A stretch of 64,000 nt of DNA, taken from the NCBI GenBank assembly GCA_017472925.1, contig JAFUNS010000025.1, forward strand, positions 24,416 to 88,415, given 5' to 3'. This document shows positions 26,004 through 35,009 of this stretch, one piece after another. Within the stretch, counting starts at the first letter, position 1; each line of letters opens with the position of its first letter. The stretch comes from Bacteroides sp. Lineage in GTDB: Bacteria; Bacteroidota; Bacteroidia; Bacteroidales; Bacteroidaceae. The position numbers and the translations under genes are program-made. The notes below the pieces were generated by a model. It saw only the letters and a program-made list of their open reading frames with translations. It did not search any database and had not been told where the DNA came from.

Positions 26004-29000
26004 ATGAAGAAAGTACTTACATGCATCATCATGGGCTTGACAGTAGCTACCGTACAAGCCGTTACTCCGTTATGGTTACGCGATGTACAAATATCGCCCG
26101 ACGGACAATCCATTGCCTTCTGCTACAAAGGCGATATCTATAAAGTAGGTATACAAGGCGGAAATGCCGTCCAACTTACTACACAAGACTCGTATGAATG
26201 CAACCCCATTTGGAGTCCCGACAGTAAATCCATCGCTTTTGCCAGCGACCGTAATGGCAATTTCGACATCTTCGTCATGCCGGCCAATGGTGGAAACGCC
26301 AAACGATTGACATCAAACTCTGTATCCGAACTACCTTCGGCCTTTACACCCGATGGCAAACAAGTGGTATTCTCGGCTGCTATTCAAGACCCCGCCAAGA
26401 GTGCCCTCTACCCTACTACCTCGATGACTGAGCTTTATCAAGTACCGGTTGCCGGAGGACGCACCACACAAATCATCGCTACACCTGCCGAAGCGGTATG
26501 CTATACCACCGATGGCCGTTCATTCCTCTACCAAGATCGCAAAGGTTTTGAAGACGAATGGCGCAAGCATCATACTTCATCGGTTACCCGCGATATCTGG
26601 TTGTACGATGCCAAGAGTGGCAAACACACCAATCTGACCAACATAGGAGGTGAAGACCGCGACCCGTCTTTGGCCAACGACGGACAAACCGTATATTTCT
26701 TGAGCGAACGCAACAAGGGTTCCATGAACGTATATTCACTTCAGATGAATGCCCCTACCGAAGTAAAGAAAGTCACTTCGTTCAAGACACATCCCGTACG
26801 CTTCCTCTCCATAGCCAATAACAATACCCTTTGTTATACCTACGATGGGGAAATCTATACCCAAAATGCAAATGGCAAGGCACAGAAAGTGGCTATCGAC
26901 ATTACCCGCGACGATATGGAACAGATTGCCAAACTGAACGCAAGTCCAGACGAAGCAGCCGTTTCACCCGATGGTAAACAAGTGGCTTTCGTGAGCCGTG
27001 GTGAAGTGTTCGTAACCTCGGTAGATTATACCACTACCAAACAGATTACCCACACGCCTGCAGCCGAAGAAGGAGTAGCCTTTGGAGCCGATAACCGCAC
27101 ACTGGCATACGCCAGCGAACGTAGCGGCAACTGGCAATTATATTTGGCTAAAATCGCTCGTAAAAACGACCAGAACTTTGCCAATGCCACCACCATTGAA
27201 GAAGAAGTATTGCTTCCTTCAAGCAAAATAGAACGCAGCTTCCCCAAATTCTCGCCTGATGGCAAGGAACTGGCCTTTATCGAAGACCGTCGCAAGTTAA
27301 TGGTAGTGAACCTCGACACCAAGAAGGTACGTCAAATTACCGACGGCTCTTTGTGGCATAACACCGCCGGATATTTTGATTATCGCTGGAGTCCCGACGG
27401 CAAATGGTTTACCCTTTGCTTTATCGGTAACAAGCACGATCCATATTCCGATATAGGTATTGTAAGCGCTCAAGGCGGTGAAATCACCAACCTTACCAAT
27501 AGTGGGTATACCAGCGGAAGCCCTCGTTGGGTAATGGATGGTAATGCCATTCTCTTCACTTCCGAACGCTACGGTATGCGTAATCATGCTTCATGGGGCT
27601 CTATGGAGGACGTATTCCTTTGCTTTGTGAATCAGGATGCCTACGACAAATACCGCCTCAGCAAAGAAGATTATGAATTGCTGAAGGAATTGGAAAAGGA
27701 ACAGGAAAAGCTGAAGAAAGAAGCCGAAAAGAAAGACAAGAAAGACGATAAGAAGGACGACAAGAAGAAGGAAGAAAGCAAAGACATTACCGTAGAGCTG
27801 AAAGGCATTCAGGACCGTATTGTACGCCTCACTCCTACTTCTTCACGTTTGGGTGATGCCATTATCGACAAGAAAGGCGAAACCTTGTATTACCTGGCTT
27901 CGTTCGAAGGAGCCATGGACTTGTGGAAAATCGACCTCCGCAAGAAGGACGTAAAACTGGCAAGTAAGGGAGCCGGTTATGGTACATTCGAGATTGACAA
28001 GGAAGGAAAGAACATCTTCCTATTGGGTAGTCGTATGCAAAAGATGGACCCCGCATCTGGAAAGCTCTCTCCTATCAGCTATAGTGCACAAATGAAGATG
28101 GATTTGGTTGCCGAACGCGAAGCCATGTTCAACCACGTTTACAAGCAACAACAGAAGCGTTTCTATAATGTAAACATGCACGGAGTGGACTGGGATGCCA
28201 TGAGTGCCGCCTATCGCAAGTTCTTGCCACATATCAACAACAATTACGATTATGCCGAATTGTTGAGCGAATGGTTGGGCGAACTCAACGTATCGCATAC
28301 CGGTGGTCGTTATCGTGCCGGTAATGCCGGATACAGCACCGCCAATTTAGGTTTGCTTTACGATTGGTCTCACAACGGTAAAGGCTTGAAGGTAGAAGAA
28401 GTGGTAGAAGGAAGTCCATTTGACAATGCACGTAGCAAGATGGTAGCCGGTGTCATCATCGAAAAGATTGACGGTCAAGAAATCACTCCTGAAGCCGACT
28501 ATACCTTGTTGCTGAACGACAAGGCCCGCAAAAAGACTTTGGTATCGCTCTACAATCCTGCCACCAAGGAACGTTGGGAAGAAGTGGTGCTCCCCATCGG
28601 CAACAGTGCATTCAATGGCTTGTTATACAATCGTTGGGTGAAGCAACGCGCTGCTGATGTAGAAAGATGGTCTAACGGCCGCTTGGGATATGTACATATT
28701 GAATCAATGGACGATGGCAGCTTCCGTACCGTTTATTCCGATATTCTGGGTAAATACAACCATTGCGACGGTATTGTAATCGATACCCGTTTCAACGGTG
28801 GTGGTCGTTTGCACGAAGATGTAGAAATTTTATTCAGCGGTAAGAAATACCTTACTCAAGTAGTTCGTGGACAAGAATCATGCGATATGCCAAGCCGTCG
28901 TTGGAACAAGGCCAGCATCATGGTTCAATGTGAAGCCAACTATAGTAATGCACACGGCACTCCTTGGGTTTATAAATTCAAGGAAATGGGTAAATTGGTA

Positions 29001-29237
29001 GGTGCTCCTGTACCGGGTACCATGACTACCGTATCATGGGAATACATGCAAGACCCCAGCTTAATCTTCGGTATCCCTGTAGTGGGTTATCGCAAAGCTG
29101 ACGGAACCTATTTGGAAAACGACCAGTTGGAACCCGATGTTCATGTATTGAATGATCCTGCTACCGTAGTAAAGGGTGAAGATACCCAGTTGAAAGTAGC
29201 AGTAGAAACATTAATGAAAGATTTGGGATTGAAATAA
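26004..29237 (+). CDS. Tricorn-like periplasmic protease (S41 family)
   Basis: 1077 residues beginning with a signal peptide (MKKVLTCIIMGLTVATVQAV). Repeated beta-propeller blades of the PD40/TolB type follow (SPDGQSIAFCYKGDIY, SPDSKSIAFASDRNGNFDIF, SPDGKQVAFVSRGEVF and more) over about residues 25-545. A highly charged Lys/Glu/Asp linker spans about 556-595. Then come a short second propeller-like part, a C1-type helical region, a PDZ domain (about 780-860, GLLYDWSHNGKGLKVEEVVE) and an S41 catalytic domain with VIDTRFNGGGRLHEDVEI and YSNAHGTPW, where the Ser is the probable nucleophile. Layout equals archaeal tricorn, which trims peptides; here export to the periplasm is predicted. It stands alone with its own promoter and terminator. 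Peptide substrates unknown. Confidence 0.88.
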   Translation: MKKVLTCIIMGLTVATVQAVTPLWLRDVQISPDGQSIAFCYKGDIYKVGIQGGNAVQLTTQDSYECNPIWSPDSKSIAFASDRNGNFDIFVMPANGGNAKRLTSNSVSELPSAFTPDGKQVVFSAAIQDPAKSALYPTTSMTELYQVPVAGGRTTQIIATPAEAVCYTTDGRSFLYQDRKGFEDEWRKHHTSSVTRDIWLYDAKSGKHTNLTNIGGEDRDPSLANDGQTVYFLSERNKGSMNVYSLQMNAPTEVKKVTSFKTHPVRFLSIANNNTLCYTYDGEIYTQNANGKAQKVAIDITRDDMEQIAKLNASPDEAAVSPDGKQVAFVSRGEVFVTSVDYTTTKQITHTPAAEEGVAFGADNRTLAYASERSGNWQLYLAKIARKNDQNFANATTIEEEVLLPSSKIERSFPKFSPDGKELAFIEDRRKLMVVNLDTKKVRQITDGSLWHNTAGYFDYRWSPDGKWFTLCFIGNKHDPYSDIGIVSAQGGEITNLTNSGYTSGSPRWVMDGNAILFTSERYGMRNHASWGSMEDVFLCFVNQDAYDKYRLSKEDYELLKELEKEQEKLKKEAEKKDKKDDKKDDKKKEESKDITVELKGIQDRIVRLTPTSSRLGDAIIDKKGETLYYLASFEGAMDLWKIDLRKKDVKLASKGAGYGTFEIDKEGKNIFLLGSRMQKMDPASGKLSPISYSAQMKMDLVAEREAMFNHVYKQQQKRFYNVNMHGVDWDAMSAAYRKFLPHINNNYDYAELLSEWLGELNVSHTGGRYRAGNAGYSTANLGLLYDWSHNGKGLKVEEVVEGSPFDNARSKMVAGVIIEKIDGQEITPEADYTLLLNDKARKKTLVSLYNPATKERWEEVVLPIGNSAFNGLLYNRWVKQRAADVERWSNGRLGYVHIESMDDGSFRTVYSDILGKYNHCDGIVIDTRFNGGGRLHEDVEILFSGKKYLTQVVRGQESCDMPSRRWNKASIMVQCEANYSNAHGTPWVYKFKEMGKLVGAPVPGTMTTVSWEYMQDPSLIFGIPVVGYRKADGTYLENDQLEPDVHVLNDPATVVKGEDTQLKVAVETLMKDLGLK

Positions 29238-29238
29238 T

Positions 29239-29278
29239 AAAAAAAGTGGCTGTGTTTTGAACACAGCCACTTTTTTTT
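29239..29278. terminator. Strong intrinsic terminator between the protease gene and tyrS
   Basis: AAGTGGCTGTGT pairs with ACACAGCCACTT around a short loop, flanked by A runs on the left and T runs on the right, giving U tracts in both directions for the two convergent genes. Confidence 0.85.
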
Positions 29279-29281
29279 ATT

Positions 29282-30574
29282 TTACTTGGCTATCACCAAA
29301 TAATAATTCTTCTTGCCACGTTGAACAAGCAGATACTTATCGTCAAGCAAATCGTTGGTGGTAATCACTTGGTCAAAAGCACCCAATTTTTCTTTGTTCA
29401 ATGAAACGCCACCGCCTTGAACAAGCTTACGCATTTCGCCCTTTGAAGCGAAGATAGCAGCATGGTCAACAAACAAATCAACGGCCTTCACTCCTTCTGC
29501 CAAAGCTTCCTTTGACACTTCGAATTGAGGAACACCTTCGAATACAGCCAACAAAGTCTGTTCGTCAAGCTTCTTCAATGCATCAGAAGTAGCGTTACCA
29601 AAGAGGATGCCTGATGCTTCAACAGCTGCATTGTAATCTTCTTCCGAGTGTACCATAACAGTCACTTCTTTAGCCAAACGCTTCTGGAGTACACGCAAAT
29701 GAGGAGCTTCAGTATGTTCGGCTATCAAGGCTTCAATTTCTTCCTTGCTCAGTGATGTAAAGATCTTAATGTACTTGGCAGCATCTTCATCGCTTACATT
29801 CAACCAGAACTGATAGAACTTGTAAGGAGAAGTATAGTTAGGGTCGAGCCAGATGTTGCCCGATTCTGTCTTACCAAACTTACCTCCATCGGCCTTGGTA
29901 ATGAGCGGACAAGTCAAGGCAAACGCTTCACCACCCTTGGTACGACGAATCAATTCTGTACCGGTAGTGATGTTACCCCATTGGTCGGAACCACCCAACT
30001 GAAGCTTACAGTTCTTGTTTTCATATAGATACAAGAAGTCATAACCTTGAAGCAACTGGTAAGTAAATTCAGTAAATGACAAGCCATCGCGTGCTTCACC
30101 GTTCAAACGCTTCTGTACGCTGTCCTTAGCCATCATATAGTTTACGGTAATGTGCTTACCAATTTCGCGTGCAAAATCCAGGAATGTATAGTCCTTCATC
30201 CAGTCGTAGTTGTTCACCAACTCGGCCTTGTTAGGCGCATCGCTTTCAAAGTCGAGGAACTTGGCCAATTGCTTCTTGATGCAACTCACGTTGTGACGCA
30301 AAGTTTCTTCGTTCAGCAAGTTACGTTCGGCCGACTTTCCCGAAGGGTCGCCAATCATACCGGTTGCACCACCCACCAAAGCCAACGGCTTGTGACCGCA
30401 ACGTTGGAAATGACGCAACATCATCACCCCGCAAAGGTGACCGATGTGGAGTGAATCGGCAGTAGGGTCGATACCCAAGTAAGCGGTAACTTGTTCCTTA
30501 GCCAACAATTCTTCGGTGCCCGGCATGATGGTATGCACCATACCGCGCCATGTCAATTCTTCTACAAAATTCAT
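29282..30574 (-). CDS. tyrS: Tyrosyl-tRNA synthetase
   Basis: 430 residues, class I aminoacyl-tRNA synthetase. The HIGH motif is at 43-46 (SLHIGHLCG), and the KMSKS-type loop reads KFGKTESG near residue 233. [20 protein letters not shown] is the tyrosine-binding TyrRS signature. The C-terminal third carries an S4 RNA-binding domain ([20 protein letters not shown]). Everything expected is present. It has its own promoter box on the minus strand (TAATTTTG at 30619-30626), 45 bases ahead of the start, and no T-box leader is visible. Confidence 0.97.
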   Translation of the reverse strand: MNFVEELTWRGMVHTIMPGTEELLAKEQVTAYLGIDPTADSLHIGHLCGVMMLRHFQRCGHKPLALVGGATGMIGDPSGKSAERNLLNEETLRHNVSCIKKQLAKFLDFESDAPNKAELVNNYDWMKDYTFLDFAREIGKHITVNYMMAKDSVQKRLNGEARDGLSFTEFTYQLLQGYDFLYLYENKNCKLQLGGSDQWGNITTGTELIRRTKGGEAFALTCPLITKADGGKFGKTESGNIWLDPNYTSPYKFYQFWLNVSDEDAAKYIKIFTSLSKEEIEALIAEHTEAPHLRVLQKRLAKEVTVMVHSEEDYNAAVEASGILFGNATSDALKKLDEQTLLAVFEGVPQFEVSKEALAEGVKAVDLFVDHAAIFASKGEMRKLVQGGGVSLNKEKLGAFDQVITTNDLLDDKYLLVQRGKKNYYLVIAK

Positions 30575-30618
30575 CGATTGATATCTTTATATTGTTTTGA
30601 TTTTTACTTTAATGGGCA

Positions 30619-30626
30619 CAAAATTA
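30619..30626 (-). promoter_or_regulatory. -7 promoter box of tyrS
   Basis: Minus-strand TAATTTTG matches TAnnTTTG. It lies between the kinase stop codon and tyrS, suggesting that tyrS does not depend on the two-component operon. Confidence 0.5.
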
Positions 30627-30670
30627 CGACACTTTATCGAACAAACAAAACTTAACGGCAAAAAAGCCTC

Positions 30671-31996
30671 TTACCTGCACAAAAACTTAAGGACAAACGA
30701 GGCACCGTGTGGTTCTACATTGCTCACCGAAATACTGCCGCCATGCAGTGCCATTACCTGCTTACAAAGACTGAGACCAATGCCTGAACCACTGTTTTTA
30801 GTAGTAAAGAAGGGAACATAAATACGCTCCATCACATTAGGCAAGATACCCAAACCATTGTCCGTAACAGACAAATGGAAGATACGTTTATCTGCCTGGA
30901 AATGAGTAGCAATGCGTATTTCAGGATGAGGCTGGTCTTCGCACGCTTCTTTAGCATTCTTCAACAAGTTAATGAGCACTTGCTCTATCTGCGAACGGTC
31001 TATTCGCAACACAAAGTCTTCGTCCTCCAGCTCATAAGTATAGATAACCGGTCCATTAGGGTAGAGATTACGGATATCGGCCAACAAATCACCGATGCGT
31101 ATAGGCATGAGGGTAGGTGAGGGGAGGTAGGCCAACTTACGGTAATTGGTCACAAAACTCTGCATGCCTTTGCTTCGACGGTTAATGACACGCATACCTT
31201 GCGAAATCATCTCGTCCTCATCCTCATCTCTGTTGGGATTCTTCAAGCTGATACTCAGCGTATCACTCAATGAAATGATAGGAGCGATGGAGTTCATGAT
31301 TTCGTGTGTAAGTACATGAATGAGTTTCTGCCAGGCCTCCAGTTCGTTTTCTTCAAGTACGGAACGAATGTTCTTCAAGTTTATCAGACGGAATTCCTTT
31401 TGAGGTGTATTATAAATGGTAATGGTGACGGCCATATCCTGAATAAAGTCTTCGCGATAAAGCTTCACTACTTTCACCTCACCGGGTGGCAAGTTGGCCA
31501 GGATGCCCGAAAGCTCCTTATTGAATACATTCAATTCTTCAAGTGAGTGGATGTAATGCCCCAAAAGATCGTAAACGGCAGCTTTGTTCATCCAATGAAT
31601 ACGTTGGTCCTTGTCGGCCACAATCAAACTACAGTCTACCGTATCAAGCAGAGTTTCATAATAATGATACCGTTCTTCCTGATTGGCCTGCTTCTGCCGG
31701 AAATCGGTTACCACCTGATTGATTTCCCTCTTCAGTCGTTCCTCCATCGTATTCTTTTCCTTGGTGGAGAAACTTAATAAAAAATCATTATACCGGATAC
31801 TATCTATCATCCGCATGACAAGTTTAGTGGAATGGTGCAGCATATAGCAGGCATACACCATAAGCCCTACAATTCCCAGAACGGAAAACAACAGCGAGAA
31901 GTATAGTCCGTTCTGATAGAAAAGTACCGAAGCAACGGTAAGTGCCATCACCACTACTATCAGTAATGCTATGCGGAGTGAATAGAATAGATTCAT
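30671..31996 (-). CDS. Sensor histidine kinase (NtrY/NtrB-like) of the efflux locus
   Basis: 441 residues. Two membrane helices (about 8-28 and 32-54) joined by a very short loop leave no periplasmic sensor domain. A coiled coil (about 75-108) leads to a PAS-like domain (about 110-210). The phosphoacceptor His is about residue 231 in LTHEIMNSIAPIISLSDTL. The ATPase domain has N box NLLKNAKEACED, DNGLGI and GSGIGLSLCKQV. The start ATG overlaps the regulator's stop by four bases (31993-31996), so the two are translationally coupled and almost certainly form one system. The signal is probably sensed in or near the membrane, or by the PAS domain; efflux stress or envelope damage is a guess from context. 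Confidence 0.92.
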   Translation of the reverse strand: MNLFYSLRIALLIVVVMALTVASVLFYQNGLYFSLLFSVLGIVGLMVYACYMLHHSTKLVMRMIDSIRYNDFLLSFSTKEKNTMEERLKREINQVVTDFRQKQANQEERYHYYETLLDTVDCSLIVADKDQRIHWMNKAAVYDLLGHYIHSLEELNVFNKELSGILANLPPGEVKVVKLYREDFIQDMAVTITIYNTPQKEFRLINLKNIRSVLEENELEAWQKLIHVLTHEIMNSIAPIISLSDTLSISLKNPNRDEDEDEMISQGMRVINRRSKGMQSFVTNYRKLAYLPSPTLMPIRIGDLLADIRNLYPNGPVIYTYELEDEDFVLRIDRSQIEQVLINLLKNAKEACEDQPHPEIRIATHFQADKRIFHLSVTDNGLGILPNVMERIYVPFFTTKNSGSGIGLSLCKQVMALHGGSISVSNVEPHGASFVLKFLCR

Positions 31997-33360
31997 TGTT
32001 CCAACTTTTCGAGTTTACGGTAGAGTGAATAACGGGTAATCCCCAAATACTCAGCAGCCTGCGAAAGGTTACCATTGGCTCGTCTCATGGCTCTTTCAAT
32101 GGTTTCTTTTTCCACTTTTTCCAAATTCAGAGTGCCCGTAGACTCCTCTATCTTTTCGGGTTGGGGCTCCAGCATAAAGTCTCTGGCTCTTAGCTGGAAG
32201 GAATCCGAAAGGAGTACAGTGCGTTCTATGGTATGTTGCAATTCGCGCACATTTCCCGGCCAAGGATACTTTGACAATTTCAGCTTGGCCTCACGAGTCA
32301 GGCCCTTGACTTCCTTTTTATATTTATGGGCATATTTCTCCACAAAAAAGTCGGCCAGCAAGAGGATGTCGTCTCCTCGTTCCCGGAGAGGGGGGACCTG
32401 TATTTCAATGGTATTGATTCGGTAAAACAAATCCTGACGGAACTTGCCCTCGGCCACCATCTGACGGAGGTTGCAATTGGTGGCACAAATAAGGCGCACA
32501 TCAATGGGGATGGTTTTGGTAGATCCCAAACGGGAGATTTCGCGTTTTTCCAAAGCAGTAAGCAACTTGCTCTGCATGGCAAGGGAGAGGTTTCCTATTT
32601 CGTCCAGGAAGAGGGTACCCCCCGAAGCGGTTTCCATACGTCCGGCTTTGGAGGTATGGGCATCGGTAAAGGCTCCTTTCTCGTAACCAAAGAGTTCGCT
32701 CTCAAACAAGGATTCGGGTATGCTACCTAAGTCAATGGACACAAAAGGGCGGTCCTTACGGGTAGAGCAGAAACGTAATGAACGGGCCACCAAATCTTTT
32801 CCTGTACCGTTTTCACCCAAAATCAAAATATTGGCATCGGTATCTCCCAACTTGTAGATGGTTTCGTTCACTTGACGCATAGCGGGCGATTTACCTATCA
32901 TCTCCGGTTGTTTATCAGCTTGTCCATTCAACGCATCAATCTGTTCTTTCATCTTCCGGACTTTCTTTTGCGATTCACTCAACTTTACCGCCGTTGAGAG
33001 GGTAGCCAGCAACTTCTCTTTCTCCCAAGGTTTGGATACAAAATCGGTAGCACCGGCTTTGATGGCTCTCACCACCTTATCGGTATCGGTATAGGCAGTC
33101 ATAAAGACCACTATCGCTTCCGGGTCTTGTTTCAAGATACGTTTCAAACATTCAAACCCCTCATCACCATTCACTGCATCCCGACTGAAGTTCATATCAA
33201 GTAGAATTACGTCGGGCATAAAGTTGGTCATGAAATACTCAATTCTTGAAGGTTGGGTAGTAACCTTCACTTTTTCTACATGTGGTGACAACAACAAATT
33301 CAATGCAAAAAGTATGTCTTCATTGTCGTCTACAACCAAAATTTTTCCTTTTTTTGCCAT
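31993..33360 (-). CDS. Sigma54-dependent response regulator (NtrC family) of the efflux locus
   Basis: 455 residues from ATG 33360 (MAKKGKILVVDDNEDILFAL). An open frame runs 34 codons further upstream but crosses a promoter box and the operator palindromes. The receiver domain has acidic pocket DDNE and phosphoacceptor about D55 (VILLDMNFSRD). The AAA+ domain carries Walker A GENGTGKD, the sigma54-contact loop ELFGYEKGAFTDAH with intact GAFTDA, and Walker B GGTLFLDEIGNL. The C-terminal Fis-type helix-turn-helix is NLSQAAEYLGITRYSLYRKL. It should activate sigma54 RNA polymerase after phosphorylation by the neighbouring kinase. The tandem palindromes and sigma54 promoter just upstream of the divergent tolC gene are its likely targets. 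Confidence 0.94.
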   Translation of the reverse strand: MAKKGKILVVDDNEDILFALNLLLSPHVEKVKVTTQPSRIEYFMTNFMPDVILLDMNFSRDAVNGDEGFECLKRILKQDPEAIVVFMTAYTDTDKVVRAIKAGATDFVSKPWEKEKLLATLSTAVKLSESQKKVRKMKEQIDALNGQADKQPEMIGKSPAMRQVNETIYKLGDTDANILILGENGTGKDLVARSLRFCSTRKDRPFVSIDLGSIPESLFESELFGYEKGAFTDAHTSKAGRMETASGGTLFLDEIGNLSLAMQSKLLTALEKREISRLGSTKTIPIDVRLICATNCNLRQMVAEGKFRQDLFYRINTIEIQVPPLRERGDDILLLADFFVEKYAHKYKKEVKGLTREAKLKLSKYPWPGNVRELQHTIERTVLLSDSFQLRARDFMLEPQPEKIEESTGTLNLEKVEKETIERAMRRANGNLSQAAEYLGITRYSLYRKLEKLEQ

Positions 33361-33367
33361 ATCGGGG

Positions 33368-33375
33368 CAAATATA
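33368..33375 (-). promoter_or_regulatory. -7 box of the regulator-kinase operon
   Basis: Minus-strand TATATTTG matches TAnnTTTG and ends seven bases before the regulator ATG, implying a leaderless or nearly leaderless transcript. The palindromes at 33399-33433 lie just upstream, where a bound regulator could also affect this promoter. Confidence 0.45.
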
Positions 33376-33398
33376 CAAAATATATTTGTGTGTTGTAT

Positions 33399-33433
33399 GT
33401 GCGAAATCGCACGTTTTTTGTGCGAATTCGCAC
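33399..33433. promoter_or_regulatory. Tandem palindromic operators, likely regulator enhancer sites
   Basis: GTGCGAAATCGCAC (33399-33412) and GTGCGAATTCGCAC (33420-33433) are two 14-bp palindromes sharing the half-site GTGCGA. Their centres are exactly 21 bp apart, two helical turns, so two dimers would bind on the same face of the DNA. Placement upstream of a sigma54 promoter and beside the gene of an NtrC-type activator is what an enhancer for that activator looks like. Confidence 0.8.
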
Positions 33434-33488
33434 ACTTTTTCTCGTGTTAATAAATGTTTCATCGTTGATTATCAACCGATTGATACTT

Positions 33489-33504
33489 TGGCACGGTTTT
33501 TGTA
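33489..33504 (+). promoter_or_regulatory. Sigma54 (-24/-12) promoter of the efflux array
   Basis: TGGCAC-GGTTT-TTGTA matches the sigma54 consensus TGGCAC-N5-TTGCA/T except for T instead of C in the -12 element. It is 33 bases before the tolC ATG at 33537 and about 60-85 bases downstream of the paired palindromes. Spacing between the -24 and -12 elements is correct. Confidence 0.8.
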
Positions 33505-33536
33505 GTATAAATAATAGATATTTTAAAAAAAGCAGG

Positions 33537-34997
33537 ATGAAAAAGCTATTAACTATTGGATTACTTTTGGGTGCGGAAATGTTATCCGCCCAACAACCGA
33601 CAATGGACCTTACCTTGTCGCAAGCCATTGAAATTGCTCAGGAAAATTCGCCCGAAGCACAAGCTGCACGCCATACCTATCGGTCGGCCTACTGGAACTA
33701 TCGATACTATAAAGCCAACTATCTGCCTTCGCTGACTTTGACATCGAACCCTACGTTCAACGAGCAGATTAATAAGATTACCCAGCCCGACGGTACCAAC
33801 CTGTTCATCAAACAGAACCAGTTGAGCACCGACTTGAGTATGACCATCAATCAAAACATTCCCCTGACAGGCGGTAATTTCTTCGTAAAAAGCACGCTCA
33901 CTCGCTTGGATGAATTTGAGAACGATGTAACGGCCTACAATTCGCAACCGTTAGTCATCGGCTATCAACAAACCTTATTAGGATATAATTCCTTGAAGTG
34001 GGACAAGCGGATAGAGCCGGTGCGCTACCGCGAAGCACGGAAGAATTACAACGAAGCCCTGGAACTGGTCGCTTCACAAACCAGTAATTTGTTCTTTAAC
34101 TTGGCTACGGCACAAGCCAATCTGGACATTGCCTCGTCCAATTACGCTTCGGCCGATACCTTATATAGATACGCGCAAGGCCGCTACAACATCGGAACCA
34201 TTACCGAAAACGAAATGCTGCAACTCGAAATAAACAAGCTTTCGGGTGAAACGGACATGATGAATGCCCGCATCGAAGTGGAAGACCAGATGCAAACACT
34301 CCGCTCATTCTTAGGCATACAGGATGATGTGGAAATTCGGGTGATTACCGACAACGAAGTTCCCGACTTCCAAGTGCCCATGGCCGATGCCCTTCAGAAA
34401 GCTTTGGCCAATAGTCCCGACCCTGAAATGTACGAACGCATGAAAATCCAGAGCAAAAGCAATTTGGCCTATGCCAAAGGAAATGCCGGATTGAAAGCCG
34501 ACCTCTATGTACAATTCGGCCTTTCGCAAACGGGCAACAAGCTCCGCGACTCGTATCGCGACCCCATGAACCAATATTACGCCAGCATAGGCATTTCGCT
34601 TCCTATCCTGGATTGGGGGAGAGCCAAAGGACAAGTACGTGTGGCCCGCTCGAATGTGGATTTGGTGAATACACAAGCCGAACAGGGCATGAAGGACTTT
34701 GAACTGAATGTCTGCAAAATGGTACGCCAATTCAACTTGCAACGCCAATACGTAGTAGTGGCCTCGAAAGCCGACCGTACCGCCGACCGCCGCTATGATG
34801 TAGCCAAGCGCCTATATATCTTAGGTAAGAGCACCATTCTCGATTTGAATGCCGCCACTACCGAGAAAGATGCAGCCCGCCGTAGCTACATCGCTGCCCT
34901 GAAAACCTATTGGAGTCTATACTACGGACTCCGTAGCATGACAGGATACGATTACGAAAAGAACCAAAAAATAGCTGAAAATTATCCGGAAATATAA
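33537..34997 (+). CDS. TolC-family outer membrane efflux protein
   Basis: 486 residues from ATG 33537 (MKKLLTIGLLLGAEMLSAQQ, signal peptide). An open frame extends 85 codons upstream but crosses the sigma54 promoter and operators. The mature protein has two OEP repeats: long helical stretches beginning LTLSQAIEIAQENSPEAQAA and, in the second half, LQKALANSPDPEMYERMKIQ with the following SNLAYAKGNAGLKADLYVQF, plus NPTF/ISLPILDWG strands that form the outer-membrane barrel. TolC-type trimers form the outer membrane and periplasmic channel of tripartite pumps and type I secretion. First gene of the forward array; the adaptor gene follows 12 bases later. Confidence 0.93.
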   Translation: MKKLLTIGLLLGAEMLSAQQPTMDLTLSQAIEIAQENSPEAQAARHTYRSAYWNYRYYKANYLPSLTLTSNPTFNEQINKITQPDGTNLFIKQNQLSTDLSMTINQNIPLTGGNFFVKSTLTRLDEFENDVTAYNSQPLVIGYQQTLLGYNSLKWDKRIEPVRYREARKNYNEALELVASQTSNLFFNLATAQANLDIASSNYASADTLYRYAQGRYNIGTITENEMLQLEINKLSGETDMMNARIEVEDQMQTLRSFLGIQDDVEIRVITDNEVPDFQVPMADALQKALANSPDPEMYERMKIQSKSNLAYAKGNAGLKADLYVQFGLSQTGNKLRDSYRDPMNQYYASIGISLPILDWGRAKGQVRVARSNVDLVNTQAEQGMKDFELNVCKMVRQFNLQRQYVVVASKADRTADRRYDVAKRLYILGKSTILDLNAATTEKDAARRSYIAALKTYWSLYYGLRSMTGYDYEKNQKIAENYPEI

Positions 34998-35009
34998 AAA
35001 CAAAACAAT

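Noticed and set aside
33361-33462. Longer response regulator from 33462
   Set aside because: The extra 34 codons cover both palindromes and the -7 box; the receiver domain begins right after Met at 33360.
33282-33536. Longer TolC frame from 33282
   Set aside because: It would translate through the operators and the sigma54 promoter, and it puts 85 residues ahead of a normal signal peptide.
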